From Lacticaseibacillus suibinensis (GTDB lineage: Bacteria > Bacillota > Bacilli > Lactobacillales > Lactobacillaceae), in contig NZ_RHOK01000001.1 in the NCBI RefSeq assembly GCF_003946175.1, forward strand, positions 62,001 to 126,000: a stretch of 64,000 nucleotides of DNA, in the 5' to 3' direction. The translations under genes and the position numbers were made by a program. Positions 8,667 to 16,815 of the stretch are shown here, piece by piece. Each line of letters begins with the position of its first letter. The stretch's first letter is position 1. Under the pieces are notes generated by a model, which saw only the letters and a program-made list of their open reading frames with translations, searched no databases and was not told where the DNA came from.

Positions 8667-9125
8667 ATGCTGAGTCAATTCACGAATTTAAAGGCCATTA
8701 AGGTGCTGGCGCCGCTCACCACCCCTGAGCAAGCCATTAGGCAAGCGGGCGCGCTGCTGGTCAGCGGTGGTTTTGCCACCCCATTCTACACTCAGGCGAT
8801 GCTAACCAGCTTTAAAGCGAACGGCGCGTATTTTGTCATTGCGCCAGGCATCGCCATGCCGCATGCACGGCCAGAAAACGGGGTCTTGGTCGACGGTATC
8901 AGTCTTCTCACCCTCCAAACCCCGCTGGATTTCGGCAATGCCGCCAACGGTCCTGCCGATTTGATCATTGGCTTAGCGGCCACTGGCGCTGATCGCCATA
9001 TTCAGCTCATTCAAGCCATTGCCAAAGCCTTCAGTGCCCGATGGCGTTACCGCCAACTGATGTCATGCACCACCTCAAAGCAAGTCTTGTCGCTACTTGA
9101 AACGGATGCACCAAATGAAAGGTAG
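8667..9125 (+). CDS. PTS EIIA component, ascorbate/mannitol-type (SgaA/UlaC-like)
   Basis: Phosphocarrier (152 aa) of a sugar phosphotransferase system; it takes phosphate from HPr and passes it to EIIB. The PTS_EIIA_2 fold shows the active His in GIAMPHARPENG (His66), so it should be active. The start has SD AGGAGG and lies directly after the T-box terminator. It is the first gene of EIIA-EIIB-EIIC-trpB-trpA. By family the substrate would be ascorbate or a similar sugar acid. No ascorbate-catabolic gene (ulaD, E, F, G type) is nearby, and the control is by tRNA-Trp, so the true substrate is open. Confidence 0.92.
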   Translation: MLSQFTNLKAIKVLAPLTTPEQAIRQAGALLVSGGFATPFYTQAMLTSFKANGAYFVIAPGIAMPHARPENGVLVDGISLLTLQTPLDFGNAANGPADLIIGLAATGADRHIQLIQAIAKAFSARWRYRQLMSCTTSKQVLSLLETDAPNER

Positions 9126-9134
9126 GTTTTCTCA

Positions 9135-9410
9135 ATGCGCGTGTTAACTGTATGTGGGGCCGGGGTCGGCACCAGCCTGATGGAAAAAATGTTCGCCGAA
9201 GCGATTCTGAACGACGCCGGCGTCGACGCTCAAGTCGATAATGCCGACATCAGCAGCGCCACGCCGAATGATTACGACGTGGTTATTACCACCTCGATGT
9301 TTGCCGAGATGTTGCCAGCAACTAACGCCCAGGTCATTATTCATGACAACATCATGGATCAAACCGGCCTCAAGCAAAAGCTACTGGCGGCGCTGGCCCA
9401 GGAGGATTAA
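9135..9410 (+). CDS. PTS EIIB component, ascorbate-type (SgaB/UlaB-like)
   Basis: Small 91-aa EIIB that carries phosphate on a Cys. The P-loop-like VCGAGVGTSLM has the phospho-acceptor Cys7 intact, followed by the alternating alpha/beta fold of the lactose/ascorbate EIIB group. It starts nine bases after the EIIA stop, with AAAGGTAGG upstream, and is followed after three bases by the EIIC gene, so translation is tightly linked. It has no sign of decay. The substrate is not inferable from EIIB. Confidence 0.92.
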   Translation: MRVLTVCGAGVGTSLMEKMFAEAILNDAGVDAQVDNADISSATPNDYDVVITTSMFAEMLPATNAQVIIHDNIMDQTGLKQKLLAALAQED

Positions 9411-9413
9411 CCC

Positions 9414-10697
9414 ATGTCAATTCTCCTATACTTCATCAACAACGTCCTGAGTCAGCCAATTTTCATTCTGGGGCTGGTGGTGGTCATCGGCATGTTGGCT
9501 GAACATAAGCCTGGTAGCAAAATCCTGCCGAGTGCCCTGAAGGCCGTGATCGGCTTCACCATGATCAACGTGGGCGGCCAAACCTTAGGCACGGCACTTT
9601 TACCTTTGCAGCAGCTGATTGCGCATATTTTTGCCATGAAAGCCCCGGCCAGTGCTGATATCGGTGCCACCCAGGCCGCAAGCTTAACTGATGTCGGCTT
9701 TGACATGGCGATTATTTTCGCCTGCGGGTTCGTCATCAACTTGCTGCTGGCGCGTTTCACCCGGTTCAAGTTCGTGCATCTTTCGCCGCATGTGTCGTTT
9801 TTCTTTGCCGGCTTGATTGCCGCCCTTTTGAAATTCGGGACTGACCTGAATACACCGCTGCGGTTGGTGATTGGTTCCATTCTCTTAGGTGTCTACATGA
9901 CCTTCACCTGCGCCTATGTCAATGTGCTGATTAAGCCCGTGCGCGGCGCCGATGGCTTCACGCTGGCGCATTCCAGCTCGTCAGGACTCTTGGTCGCCTC
10001 CATCCTGGGGGAACTGTTCGGCGATAAAAAGCACGACCTGGAGGACACCAAGCTGCCAGTGAAGCTGAACTTCCTGCGGGATATGACGGTGGCGCTCACC
10101 CTGGTGATGATGCTGTTGTTCTTCGCCTTAGGACTGATTGCCGGCCCTCACTTCACCATGACGCAAGTGGCCGGTGGTAAGGACTTTGTGGTGTTCGCCA
10201 TTACCAAAGGGATTGAATTCGGGATGTGGATTACCGTCATCTTAGCTGGCGTGCGGATGATGCTAGCGGAAATCATTCCAGCTTTTCACGGCATCTCCCA
10301 CAAGCTAATCCCCAACGCCAAGCCAGGTTTGGATATTCCGCTGCTGTTTCCGCAGTATCCCACCAGTGTCATTGTGGGTTTTCTGTTGAGTTTAACCACT
10401 GGCATCATCGGGATGCTGATTTTAGCCGCCGCTCATTATCCCATCATCGTTTTTCCGGCCTTAATCCCAACCTTCTTTACTGGCGCGGCCACAGCGATTT
10501 TCGGTGATGCCCATGGCGGCCGCCGCGGCGCGCTACTGGGCGCCGGCGCCAACGGGTTTCTGCTGATTTTTGGCCAGGCTCTGTTGCTACCGATGGTGGG
10601 GACTTTCGCGCCAATCATGCGGATCTTAAGCGAAACCGATTATTGTGTCTACGGCCCGCTATTGGGCTTCGTGTTGAAATTAGTTCATCTTGGTTAA
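9414..10697 (+). CDS. PTS EIIC transporter, UlaA/SgaT family
   Basis: Membrane channel subunit (427 aa) that translocates the substrate for phosphorylation by EIIB. About ten or eleven hydrophobic segments are seen, starting [17 protein letters not shown]. The conserved family stretch [17 protein letters not shown] with [11 protein letters not shown], and the [18 protein letters not shown] segment, correspond to the same regions of E. coli UlaA. SD GGAGG precedes the ATG. Only 16 bases separate its stop from trpB and they hold no terminator, so trpBA are co-transcribed. Family knowledge points to a sugar-acid-like substrate. Context points to something that feeds tryptophan synthesis; that is inference. 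Confidence 0.9.
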   Translation: MSILLYFINNVLSQPIFILGLVVVIGMLAEHKPGSKILPSALKAVIGFTMINVGGQTLGTALLPLQQLIAHIFAMKAPASADIGATQAASLTDVGFDMAIIFACGFVINLLLARFTRFKFVHLSPHVSFFFAGLIAALLKFGTDLNTPLRLVIGSILLGVYMTFTCAYVNVLIKPVRGADGFTLAHSSSSGLLVASILGELFGDKKHDLEDTKLPVKLNFLRDMTVALTLVMMLLFFALGLIAGPHFTMTQVAGGKDFVVFAITKGIEFGMWITVILAGVRMMLAEIIPAFHGISHKLIPNAKPGLDIPLLFPQYPTSVIVGFLLSLTTGIIGMLILAAAHYPIIVFPALIPTFFTGAATAIFGDAHGGRRGALLGAGANGFLLIFGQALLLPMVGTFAPIMRILSETDYCVYGPLLGFVLKLVHLG

Positions 10698-10713
10698 TCA
10701 AAGGAGTTTTATC

Positions 10714-11931
10714 ATGACAAATAACTATGATCCTGAAACTGCAATGCAAGCTGGCCGTTACCTGGAATACGGTGGTCAATACCTTCCAGAAGTTTTGATG
10801 CCGGAAATTAACCGTGTCGCGGCGGCCTACGCCAAGTACAAGGACGACCCTGACTTCTTGAATGAGTTCCACACCTTGCTGCGGGAATACGCCGGCCGGC
10901 CTTCCCTGCTGTATTACGCCAAGAATATGACGGCAGATCTCGGCGGCGCCCAAATCTACCTCAAGCGGGAAGACCTCAACCATACCGGCGCGCATAAAAT
11001 CAATAATGTCATCGGCCAGGCCCTGCTCGCCAAGCGCATGGGCAAAACGCGCCTGATTGCTGAAACCGGTGCTGGTCAGCACGGCGTCGCCACCGCTACC
11101 ATCGCCGCCTTGTTCGGCATGGAATGTGAAATCTTCATGGGCAAAATGGATACCGACCGCCAGCGCCTGAATGTCTACCGCATGGAACTACTTGGCGCCA
11201 AAGTGAACGCAGTGACCAGCGGCTCGATGGTGCTGAAGGACGCCGTGAATGCGGCGCTGCAAAACTATGCGGCCCGCAGCGACGATACGTTTTATGTGAT
11301 GGGTTCTGCAGTCGGCCCGCATCCCTTCCCAGCGATGGTGCATGATTTTCAAAGTGTCATCAGTAAAGAATCCAAAGCCCAATTGCAGGACGCGATTGGC
11401 CAGTTGCCGGATTATGTGGTGGCCTGTGTCGGCGGCGGTAGCAATGCGATCGGCAGTTTTGCTGAATACATCAAAGACCCAAGCGTGCATCTGATCGGCT
11501 GTGAAGCCGCCGGTAAAGGCATCACCACTAAGCAAACAGCCGCCACCATGGCGCTTGGCTCCACCGGGATTTTCCATGGGATGAAGTCCCGCTTCTTGCA
11601 AAATCATGATGGGCAAATCGATTCTGTTTATTCGATTTCCGCCGGGCTCGACTACCCTGGCGTCGGTCCGGAACATGTGGCCTTGATGGATGAAGGCCGG
11701 GCCCAGTACGTGCCGATTACCGACGACGAGGCGGTTGATGCTTTCGAATACATCGCCAAGCAAGAAGGCATCATTGCCGCAATTGAAAGCTGCCACGCCG
11801 TTGCCGAAGTGCAAAAGCTCGCCCCAACCTTGAGTAAGGACCAGGTCATCATTTGCACCCTCTCTGGGCGCGGCGACAAGGACGTGGCCTCGATCGCCAA
11901 GTATCGCGGCATTGAACTGAATGAAGACTAG
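10714..11931 (+). CDS. trpB: Tryptophan synthase beta chain
   Basis: PLP enzyme (405 aa) that condenses indole with L-serine to give tryptophan, in an alpha2-beta2 complex with TrpA. The PLP Lys is in [10 protein letters not shown] (Lys95), the catalytic Glu in AETGAGQHG, and the PLP phosphate loop in [11 protein letters not shown]. The N-terminal [19 protein letters not shown] matches TrpB1. The ATG at 10714 has SD AAAGGAG; an in-frame start at 10690 overlaps EIIC and lacks an SD. trpE, G, D, C and F do not precede it as in a full trp operon. It follows a PTS gene set behind a Trp T-box, so it should be induced when tRNA-Trp is uncharged. Confidence 0.97.
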   Translation: MTNNYDPETAMQAGRYLEYGGQYLPEVLMPEINRVAAAYAKYKDDPDFLNEFHTLLREYAGRPSLLYYAKNMTADLGGAQIYLKREDLNHTGAHKINNVIGQALLAKRMGKTRLIAETGAGQHGVATATIAALFGMECEIFMGKMDTDRQRLNVYRMELLGAKVNAVTSGSMVLKDAVNAALQNYAARSDDTFYVMGSAVGPHPFPAMVHDFQSVISKESKAQLQDAIGQLPDYVVACVGGGSNAIGSFAEYIKDPSVHLIGCEAAGKGITTKQTAATMALGSTGIFHGMKSRFLQNHDGQIDSVYSISAGLDYPGVGPEHVALMDEGRAQYVPITDDEAVDAFEYIAKQEGIIAAIESCHAVAEVQKLAPTLSKDQVIICTLSGRGDKDVASIAKYRGIELNED

Positions 11932-11950
11932 TTGAGGAAGGAAAATCATC

Positions 11951-12721
11951 ATGAGTAAATTAACAGACGCATTCAATAACGGTAAAGCGTTCATTCCCTT
12001 CATCGTTGCCGGCGATCCTGATGAAGCCAGCACCTTGAACAACATCCTTGCTATGGCCAAAGCCGGCGCGGATATCATCGAGCTAGGCATTCCCTTTTCC
12101 GATCCGGTTGCCGATGGCCCAGTGATCCAAGCCGGTGATTTGCGCGCCTTCAAAGGCGGCATTACTGTCGACAAAATCTTTAACATTGTCAAAGCCGCCC
12201 GGCAGCAAATTCAAACCCCCATCGTCTTTTTGACCTACGCCAACGTGCCGTTCAAGTATGGTTATGACCGCTTTTGCGCCCAGTGTCAGGCCTTGGGCGT
12301 GAACGGGTTGGTGATACCGGATTTGCCTTTTGAAGAGCAAGCCGAAATTCGGCCCTTCACGCAAAAATACGGGCTTGACTTGATTATGTTGATTACGCTG
12401 AATTCTGGTGATCGCGTGCCAGCTCTGGCTAAAGCCGCGGAAGGATTCATCTATGTCGTCAGCACCCAAGGCATCACAGGGGAGCGTGATGAATTCGATC
12501 ACCGCCTCGCCGCCCTCTTCGCCGAGATCAAGCAGTATACAGAGGTGCCGGCGGCGCTGGGTTTTGGCATTCACACGCCCGCGCAGGCCAAGGCGCTGTC
12601 GCAGTTCGCCGATGGCATTATCGTTGGCTCAGCGATTGTGGAGCTGGCGGCGCAGCACGGCACCGAGGCGGCCGCCGCAATTGGGCAGTATACCGCAGAG
12701 ATGAAAGCGGCGCTGGCCTAA
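11951..12721 (+). CDS. trpA: Tryptophan synthase alpha chain
   Basis: Cleaves indole-3-glycerol phosphate into indole and glyceraldehyde 3-phosphate; the indole is channelled to TrpB. It has 256 aa in a TIM barrel. Both catalytic acids are present in ELGIPFSDPVADGP (Glu44 and Asp55, equivalent to E. coli Glu49 and Asp60), and the loop-6 region reads VSTQGITGERDEF. The intact acids imply selection for real IGP cleavage, not just TrpB activation. SD AGGAAGG lies upstream. It is the last gene of the T-box operon and is followed by a hairpin terminator. Confidence 0.97.
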   Translation: MSKLTDAFNNGKAFIPFIVAGDPDEASTLNNILAMAKAGADIIELGIPFSDPVADGPVIQAGDLRAFKGGITVDKIFNIVKAARQQIQTPIVFLTYANVPFKYGYDRFCAQCQALGVNGLVIPDLPFEEQAEIRPFTQKYGLDLIMLITLNSGDRVPALAKAAEGFIYVVSTQGITGERDEFDHRLAALFAEIKQYTEVPAALGFGIHTPAQAKALSQFADGIIVGSAIVELAAQHGTEAAAAIGQYTAEMKAALA

Positions 12722-12745
12722 TCAGTCAATTCAACCCACCAAGCG

Positions 12746-12785
12746 CACTAAAATAACCACGCCATGTGACGTGGTTGTTTTAGTG
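12746..12785 (+). terminator. Terminator of the PTS-trpBA operon
   Basis: CACTAAAATAACCACG / CGTGGTTGTTTTAGTG, a 16-bp stem with an 8-nt loop; the T-rich part is inside the stem. Confidence 0.8.
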
Positions 12786-12822
12786 TTAGGAACGATATAG
12801 CGTCTTTGCGTGAATCGTGGCC

Positions 12823-13599
12823 TTATTTGGTTTCGGGTGCTTGCCATTTATTGGGTAACAAGGTTTCTCCAATCCGAATGAGCAGAATATTACCGACAAA
12901 TAGGCCAGGAATTAAGAGTTGGCCCGAAAGGCCTGGCAATTTATCGAGCATATCAATTGCTGGAACGGCGAACAGCGTTGCAAAAATCGCAATCATGCCA
13001 GCGATAAACCATGAGTGCATGCCCATCCACATGCCAAGGCCTAGCAGAAGGACCATCAGGCCCAAACCGACAACGATAATTAACGGCTTGGGCACCCATA
13101 CCCGGCCAAACTTAGGCATCAGGTCGCTGAGCGGTTGGAGAACTAACTGGACGACAACGATAAGCACGATGCTGGCATCGCGAACCTTTCTGCGATGAAA
13201 TACACCGCGGCGAAACATTTCCATGGCCGCCAAAACAAGTATTGGCAGTGCTGCTGCCAGCACTGCCGCTGAGCCCAAGGGCACAAGACGTCCATGCAGG
13301 GAAATATGGCGCCAGGTGATGAAGAAAAACGAAAGGAGCCATGCTACCGTCGCGTATAAGACCCAGGATTTGCGCTTCCAGTGTGGTAGGTTTTTGACGA
13401 GTTGATCACCAATGGTTTTGGGATCCTGGCCAAAGTAATCGACCGCATCAATACCATCAGCTTGTGCTTGCATTAAATCCGCGTGAATTTCGGCTAGCAG
13501 CTCGCTAGTAGCAGTCGCATCGACGCCAATGGCCTCAGTGACATAGGTCTTAAGCCGGTCAAAATACTCTTGATTACGCGGTAATAGCGTTGCACCCAT
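12823..13599 (-). CDS. HAAS-domain / DUF1129-like membrane protein
   Basis: Function unknown (258 aa). The N-terminal soluble part (about residues 1-85) holds the pattern LKTYVTEAIGVDATATSELL..., then DAVDYFGQDPKTIGDQLV. This fits the HAAS-type helical domain found next to PadR regulators. About six hydrophobic segments follow, starting near VLYATVAWLLSFFFITW. SD GGAGG overlaps the end of the upstream padR gene, so the two are translationally coupled. By family it is likely a membrane sensor or effector controlled by its PadR partner, and no ligand can be named. Confidence 0.82.
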   Translation of the reverse strand: MGATLLPRNQEYFDRLKTYVTEAIGVDATATSELLAEIHADLMQAQADGIDAVDYFGQDPKTIGDQLVKNLPHWKRKSWVLYATVAWLLSFFFITWRHISLHGRLVPLGSAAVLAAALPILVLAAMEMFRRGVFHRRKVRDASIVLIVVVQLVLQPLSDLMPKFGRVWVPKPLIIVVGLGLMVLLLGLGMWMGMHSWFIAGMIAIFATLFAVPAIDMLDKLPGLSGQLLIPGLFVGNILLIRIGETLLPNKWQAPETK

Positions 13600-13602
13600 A
13601 CT

Positions 13603-13929
13603 TTACTTACCTCCGAGTTGATTCATGGCAGCTTCCAGTTGTGCCCAGTCTGCCTTAAAGTCAGCCAATGCCGCCTGCCCTGACGGCAATAGATGGTAAT
13701 ACTTGCGCGGTGGACCACCGTTAGGGGAATCGCGCCTTTCACCCTGAATTTGGCCACTTCGTTCTAATTTCAGTAGCAACGGGTAAATTGTCCCGTCTGC
13801 AATTTCACCAAAACCGGCGGTCACGAGCGCCTGATGAATCTCATAAGGGTAGGACTCCTGGCTGGCCAGGATTTGCAGCAGCGCCCCTTCCAATGACCCC
13901 TTCAATAGTTGAGATGGTAGTTTGCGCAT
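13603..13929 (-). CDS. PadR-family transcriptional regulator
   Basis: Winged-helix repressor (108 aa) of the short PadR-s2 type. Seen are LKGSLEGALLQILA, then YPYEIHQALV and the recognition region IADGTIYPLLLKLERSGQI, followed by the wing GGPPRKYYHL and a short C-terminal dimer helix. The ATG at 13929 has SD GGAGG; the longer frame to 14040 would run through the promoter. It is the first gene of a two-gene operon with the HAAS membrane protein. Two CTTG...CAAG palindromes overlap its predicted promoter, which suggests autoregulation. Confidence 0.92.
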   Translation of the reverse strand: MRKLPSQLLKGSLEGALLQILASQESYPYEIHQALVTAGFGEIADGTIYPLLLKLERSGQIQGERRDSPNGGPPRKYYHLLPSGQAALADFKADWAQLEAAMNQLGGK

Positions 13930-13947
13930 GACGCCCCTCCTGACTAG

Positions 13948-13993
13948 CTTGCCTGGCAAGTATGCTCGCTGTTCAACTATCTTGTCAAGCAAG
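13948..13993 (-). promoter_or_regulatory. padR promoter with two candidate operator palindromes
   Basis: Minus strand -35 TTGACA (13988-13983), 18-base spacer, -10 CATACT (13964-13959). CTTGCCTGGCAAG (13948-13960) touches the -10, and CTTGTCAAG with an extra CAAG (13981-13993) covers the -35. The shared CTTG/CAAG half-sites suggest binding of the PadR product; this is inferred. Confidence 0.6.
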
Positions 13994-14034
13994 GAAGTGT
14001 CTATTTGATGACGAATAGCCGTTCTTTCAATATG

Positions 14035-14084
14035 AAACAAAGCACCGGCCGCTTACCATACAGACGTGGTAAGTGATCGGTGCT
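14035..14084 (-). terminator. Terminator after the THUMP methyltransferase gene
   Basis: Nested stem AGCACCG/CGGTGCT plus GCTTACCA/TGGTAAGT, followed on the minus strand by TTTGTTT. It lies 10 bases past the stop. Confidence 0.75.
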
Positions 14085-14094
14085 CAATGAAGCA

Positions 14095-15228
14095 CTATTG
14101 CCGTGGTGTCCGTTTCGCCCAGTACTGGAAGTAATCGGTGCGAATCGTCCCGTTATACAGCTTCCGGCGCTTCGTTGCTTTGGCGCCATAAGCTTTTTCA
14201 AATTCCAAATCGGCGGTCAAAATATACTTGCTCCAGCCGGTCAGTGGCCGGTAGACCTCGCCCATTTCCTTGTACAGCTGACGCGCGGCCTCTAGTTCGC
14301 CGAGGCGCTTCCCGTAAGGTGGGTTAGAGACAATCACGCCACGCGGGGCGGTCAGTTGATTATCTTTGACTGCGACCTGCTTGAAGTGAATGGTCTGACT
14401 CAGGCCAGCTTGCTTCGCGTTTTCCTTGGCGATTTCAATCATTTGCGGATTCAGGTCAAAGCCTTGAATATCGAGCTCCCGGTCAAAATCGGCTTGATCC
14501 ATCGCCTCATCTTTTACCTGCTGGAGAATTTCAGGGTCCATAAAGGCGAAATCTTCAAAGGCAAAGTGCCGCTGCATCCCAGGGGCCAGGTTAAGCCCAA
14601 TCATCGCCGCTTCAATCGGAATGGTCCCTGACCCAGTCGTCGGATCGACAAACGGCATATCCGGGTGCCAGTTCGTTAGCATGACCAGGGCCGCCGCAAA
14701 GTTTTCTTTCAGCGGGGCTTCCCCTTTGGCAATCCGGTAGCCGCGCTTGAATAGACTAGGACCAGTCGTGTCGATGGTCAAGGTGGCCACATCCCGCAAA
14801 ATAGAGACTTCCAGCGGATAGGTTTTGCCGGTTTCCGCCAGGCGGCCGCGGCGATGATAAACCGTCGCTAACTTGTCGACGATGGCTTTTTTGGTGATGG
14901 CTTGCACGTCGGGTTCCGAGTGCAGTTTGGAGCGAACGCTGCGCCCGGCCACTGGGAACTCAGCATCCAGCGGCAGATAATGATCCCAAGGCAGGGCCTT
15001 CACCCCTTCGAACAACTCATCAAAAGTGGTGGCGGTGAATTGACCGACAATGATCTTCACTCGGTCGGCGGTGCGCAGCCAGACATTGGCTTTGGCGATG
15101 GCAGTTTCGTCGCCTTCAAAATAGACTTTGCCGTTATCGGTGCGTTCCTCATAGCCCAGTGCCTGCACTTCGCGCGCAGTCAGGGCTTCTAGGCCTGACG
15201 CCATTGTGGCAAGTAATTTGTATTGCAT
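14095..15228 (-). CDS. THUMP-domain class I rRNA methyltransferase (RlmL N-terminal/YpsC-like)
   Basis: Predicted 23S rRNA guanine-N2 methyltransferase, 377 aa, the size of the stand-alone RlmL/YpsC type. The N-terminal half has the THUMP RNA-binding domain (about residues 45-155), ending LEVSILRDVATLTID. The SAM domain shows FVDPTTGSGTIPIEAAMI and the catalytic NPPYG in VSNPPYGKRLGE. The ATG at 15228 has SD GGAGG, made partly by an earlier ATG five codons up. It follows rnpB and gpsB in the order of B. subtilis ypsB-rnpB-ypsC. The modified base is inferred from family. Confidence 0.9.
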   Translation of the reverse strand: MQYKLLATMASGLEALTAREVQALGYEERTDNGKVYFEGDETAIAKANVWLRTADRVKIIVGQFTATTFDELFEGVKALPWDHYLPLDAEFPVAGRSVRSKLHSEPDVQAITKKAIVDKLATVYHRRGRLAETGKTYPLEVSILRDVATLTIDTTGPSLFKRGYRIAKGEAPLKENFAAALVMLTNWHPDMPFVDPTTGSGTIPIEAAMIGLNLAPGMQRHFAFEDFAFMDPEILQQVKDEAMDQADFDRELDIQGFDLNPQMIEIAKENAKQAGLSQTIHFKQVAVKDNQLTAPRGVIVSNPPYGKRLGELEAARQLYKEMGEVYRPLTGWSKYILTADLEFEKAYGAKATKRRKLYNGTIRTDYFQYWAKRTPRQ

Positions 15229-15306
15229 ATTGGCCTCCATGTGTTCCGTGTTTTCTTCATCTTAACCCAGCGGCCTGAGCCTGTCATGACTGCCGGTGAA
15301 TTTTCG

Positions 15307-15334
15307 CAAAAAAACAGCCCGGGTCTCCCCGAGC
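15307..15334 (-). terminator. Terminator of rnpB
   Basis: Minus strand GCTCGGG, loop GAGA, CCCGGGC (one G-U pair), then TGTTTTTTTG. Confidence 0.85.
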
Positions 15335-15342
15335 CGTGCCTG

Positions 15343-15715
15343 TTTGCAGCCCTCTATAAGCCATGTTTTGTTCCAGCTGGATGTCAGGCCATCCAGCCTT
15401 CAGTAATCATCTATCTCAGCTTACGCTGTTAGGGCCATCGGTTCAGTTCCCTAGGCCTTGCGCCCCTACCAAAGTTTGGGTTACTCGCTCGCGGGGTTTA
15501 CCCGTTCCAATCCCTTGATTTCTCAAGGGCCTCGTCTCTGTGGCACTTTCAGACTGACTCACGCGTGACCGAAGTTTTAGCGCTTTTAGTCGCCGTTACC
15601 CGAAGGTACTCAGGCTTATTGGGCCTGACACGAACACTACAAGCATCACAGCTTGTGCGGGCATGGACTTTCCTCACCTGACAATCGCCAGGCGCGATTA
15701 CTCAAGGACTGCAAA
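15343..15715 (-). ncRNA. rnpB: RNase P RNA, type B
   Basis: Catalytic RNA that matures the 5' ends of tRNAs. On the minus strand the 5' P1 arm TTTGCAGTCCTT pairs with AGGGCTGCAAA at the 3' end, which sets the limits. The universal GAGGAAAGTCCATGC is near the 5' end, and the 3' conserved ACAAAACATGGCTTATAGAG and the central GGTAACGGC...GTGCCACAGAGACGA parts are also seen. The overall order matches the Bacillus (B) type. It is about 373 nt and is followed by a terminator. Ends may be off by a few bases. Confidence 0.95.
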
Positions 15716-15721
15716 TTGGGT

Positions 15722-16117
15722 TTAATATTGATCGATGCCAGAAGAGTGCGACTCGCCTTGTGGTTGCGACTGCTCAGAGAGTTTGCTACCAAAGACGTGA
15801 CGTTCCAAGTTCGACAGCCGCTTGAGGATGTCGTAGTTGGTGGCACTGGCACTTGGTTGTTGTGGCGTGCTGCCAGCGATGCTCTTAGAAACTGACAGCT
15901 GCTTGGTGAGTTCATCCACGCGGCTGCGCAGCCGCGCATTATCCTCATTCAACCGGTCCAGTTCAGCATTGTAGCTCTCATAATCCTTGATCACTTGATC
16001 GAGGAATTCATCGACCTCATCGGGATCATAGCCACGCATGGCCTTCTTGAAACTCTTATCCAAAATGGCCTTAGGGTCAAGTTGAATGTTGAATGTTGCA
16101 TCGTTATTGTTATCCAT
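15722..16117 (-). CDS. gpsB: Cell division regulator GpsB
   Basis: DivIVA-like septal protein (131 aa) that links penicillin-binding proteins to the divisome. The N-terminal membrane- and PBP-binding domain reads IQLDPKAILDKSFKKAMRGY, followed by DPDEVDEFLDQVIKDYESY and a coiled coil (ELDRLNEDNARLRSRVDEL). Then come a Ser/Gln/Pro linker and a C-terminal trimer helix NYDILKRLSNLERHVFG. The ATG has SD GAGGTG. It stops just before the rnpB promoter region. A class A PBP, a known kind of partner, is encoded 1.7 kb away. Confidence 0.95.
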   Translation of the reverse strand: MDNNNDATFNIQLDPKAILDKSFKKAMRGYDPDEVDEFLDQVIKDYESYNAELDRLNEDNARLRSRVDELTKQLSVSKSIAGSTPQQPSASATNYDILKRLSNLERHVFGSKLSEQSQPQGESHSSGIDQY

Positions 16118-16169
16118 TCCAGCACACCTCATTTACCAGCTAAACACGCTTCGTTTAGTATAGCATAGC

Positions 16170-16745
16170 CTAATCGCTTTGAAAATGCTCATTTGCCTGG
16201 TTTTCGGCGTAGTCTCGGGCCGATTCTTCCAAATCTGGCATCGTGATCAAGGTCAAAGGATAGTCGCGGCGGGCCTGCTCTGCCAGCGCAGCCTGATAGG
16301 CAAACTTGGGCTTGCCTTCAAAATCCAGATCATACAGCATCAATGCGCCGTCGGTATGCTGTGCCATAAAGCGGGTGTAGCCAGAAAGCTGGGCTGGCGA
16401 TTCATACGGACCACTAGAAGTCGCCTGGGAAAAGTCGACTTGCGCCGTCAGCGTTTGCAGCTTGGTTTGATTGGCCTCGTTCCACTGATGGCCAAAATCA
16501 CCGAACGGTAGCATCATCGCCACTTGCAACTGCGGATACGCCGCTTTCAGCTCCAGCGCTGCGGCGGCGCCCCACTGCTCCACGCCAAGCTCGCCGCCGG
16601 TGATGACCCATTCCAGCCCGTCTTCAATCAGCGGGCGCAGCGCATTTTTTAACGTATACTTAATCACTGTGATTTTGGGATCTTGATCACCGTAAGCGTT
16701 CACTTCCCAGGCCCGGTACCCGGTCAGCCAAAGTCTTGCCAGCAT
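16170..16745 (-). CDS. ypsA: YpsA family protein (DUF1273, SLOG superfamily)
   Basis: 191 aa, cytoplasmic, with a Rossmann-like SLOG nucleotide-binding fold. The start LWLTGYRAWEVN matches the family's TGY motif. ITGGELGVEQWGAAAA holds the nucleotide-binding Gly-rich turn with the typical LGVE, and GPYESPAQLSGYTRFM and DGALMLYDLDFEG follow. In B. subtilis YpsA affects cell division and glucose-related growth. It lies beside gpsB here too. The ATG at 16745 has AAGGAAG upstream; a longer frame to 16784 overlaps the recU promoter. The molecular activity is not known. Confidence 0.9.
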   Translation of the reverse strand: MLARLWLTGYRAWEVNAYGDQDPKITVIKYTLKNALRPLIEDGLEWVITGGELGVEQWGAAAALELKAAYPQLQVAMMLPFGDFGHQWNEANQTKLQTLTAQVDFSQATSSGPYESPAQLSGYTRFMAQHTDGALMLYDLDFEGKPKFAYQAALAEQARRDYPLTLITMPDLEESARDYAENQANEHFQSD

Positions 16746-16765
16746 CTTCTTCCTTCTTTCTAAAA

Positions 16766-16795
16766 TTAGGCGCATGCTGTTCAAATTGTTATAAT
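16766..16795 (+). promoter_or_regulatory. Predicted recU-pbp1A promoter
   Basis: Extended -10 TGTTATAAT (TATAAT 16790-16795), with a poor -35 TTAGGC 18 bases up. The SD and ATG of recU follow. Confidence 0.6.
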
Positions 16796-16815
16796 AGCCA
16801 CAGGAGCGTGAGTCT

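Noticed and set aside
11188-12192. 334-aa minus-strand frame opposite trpB/trpA
   Set aside because: Spans two real genes in antisense; no promoter or SD.
15223-15895. Open frames over rnpB and the gpsB 3' end
   Set aside because: They read through RNase P RNA or antisense to gpsB; no SD or family match.
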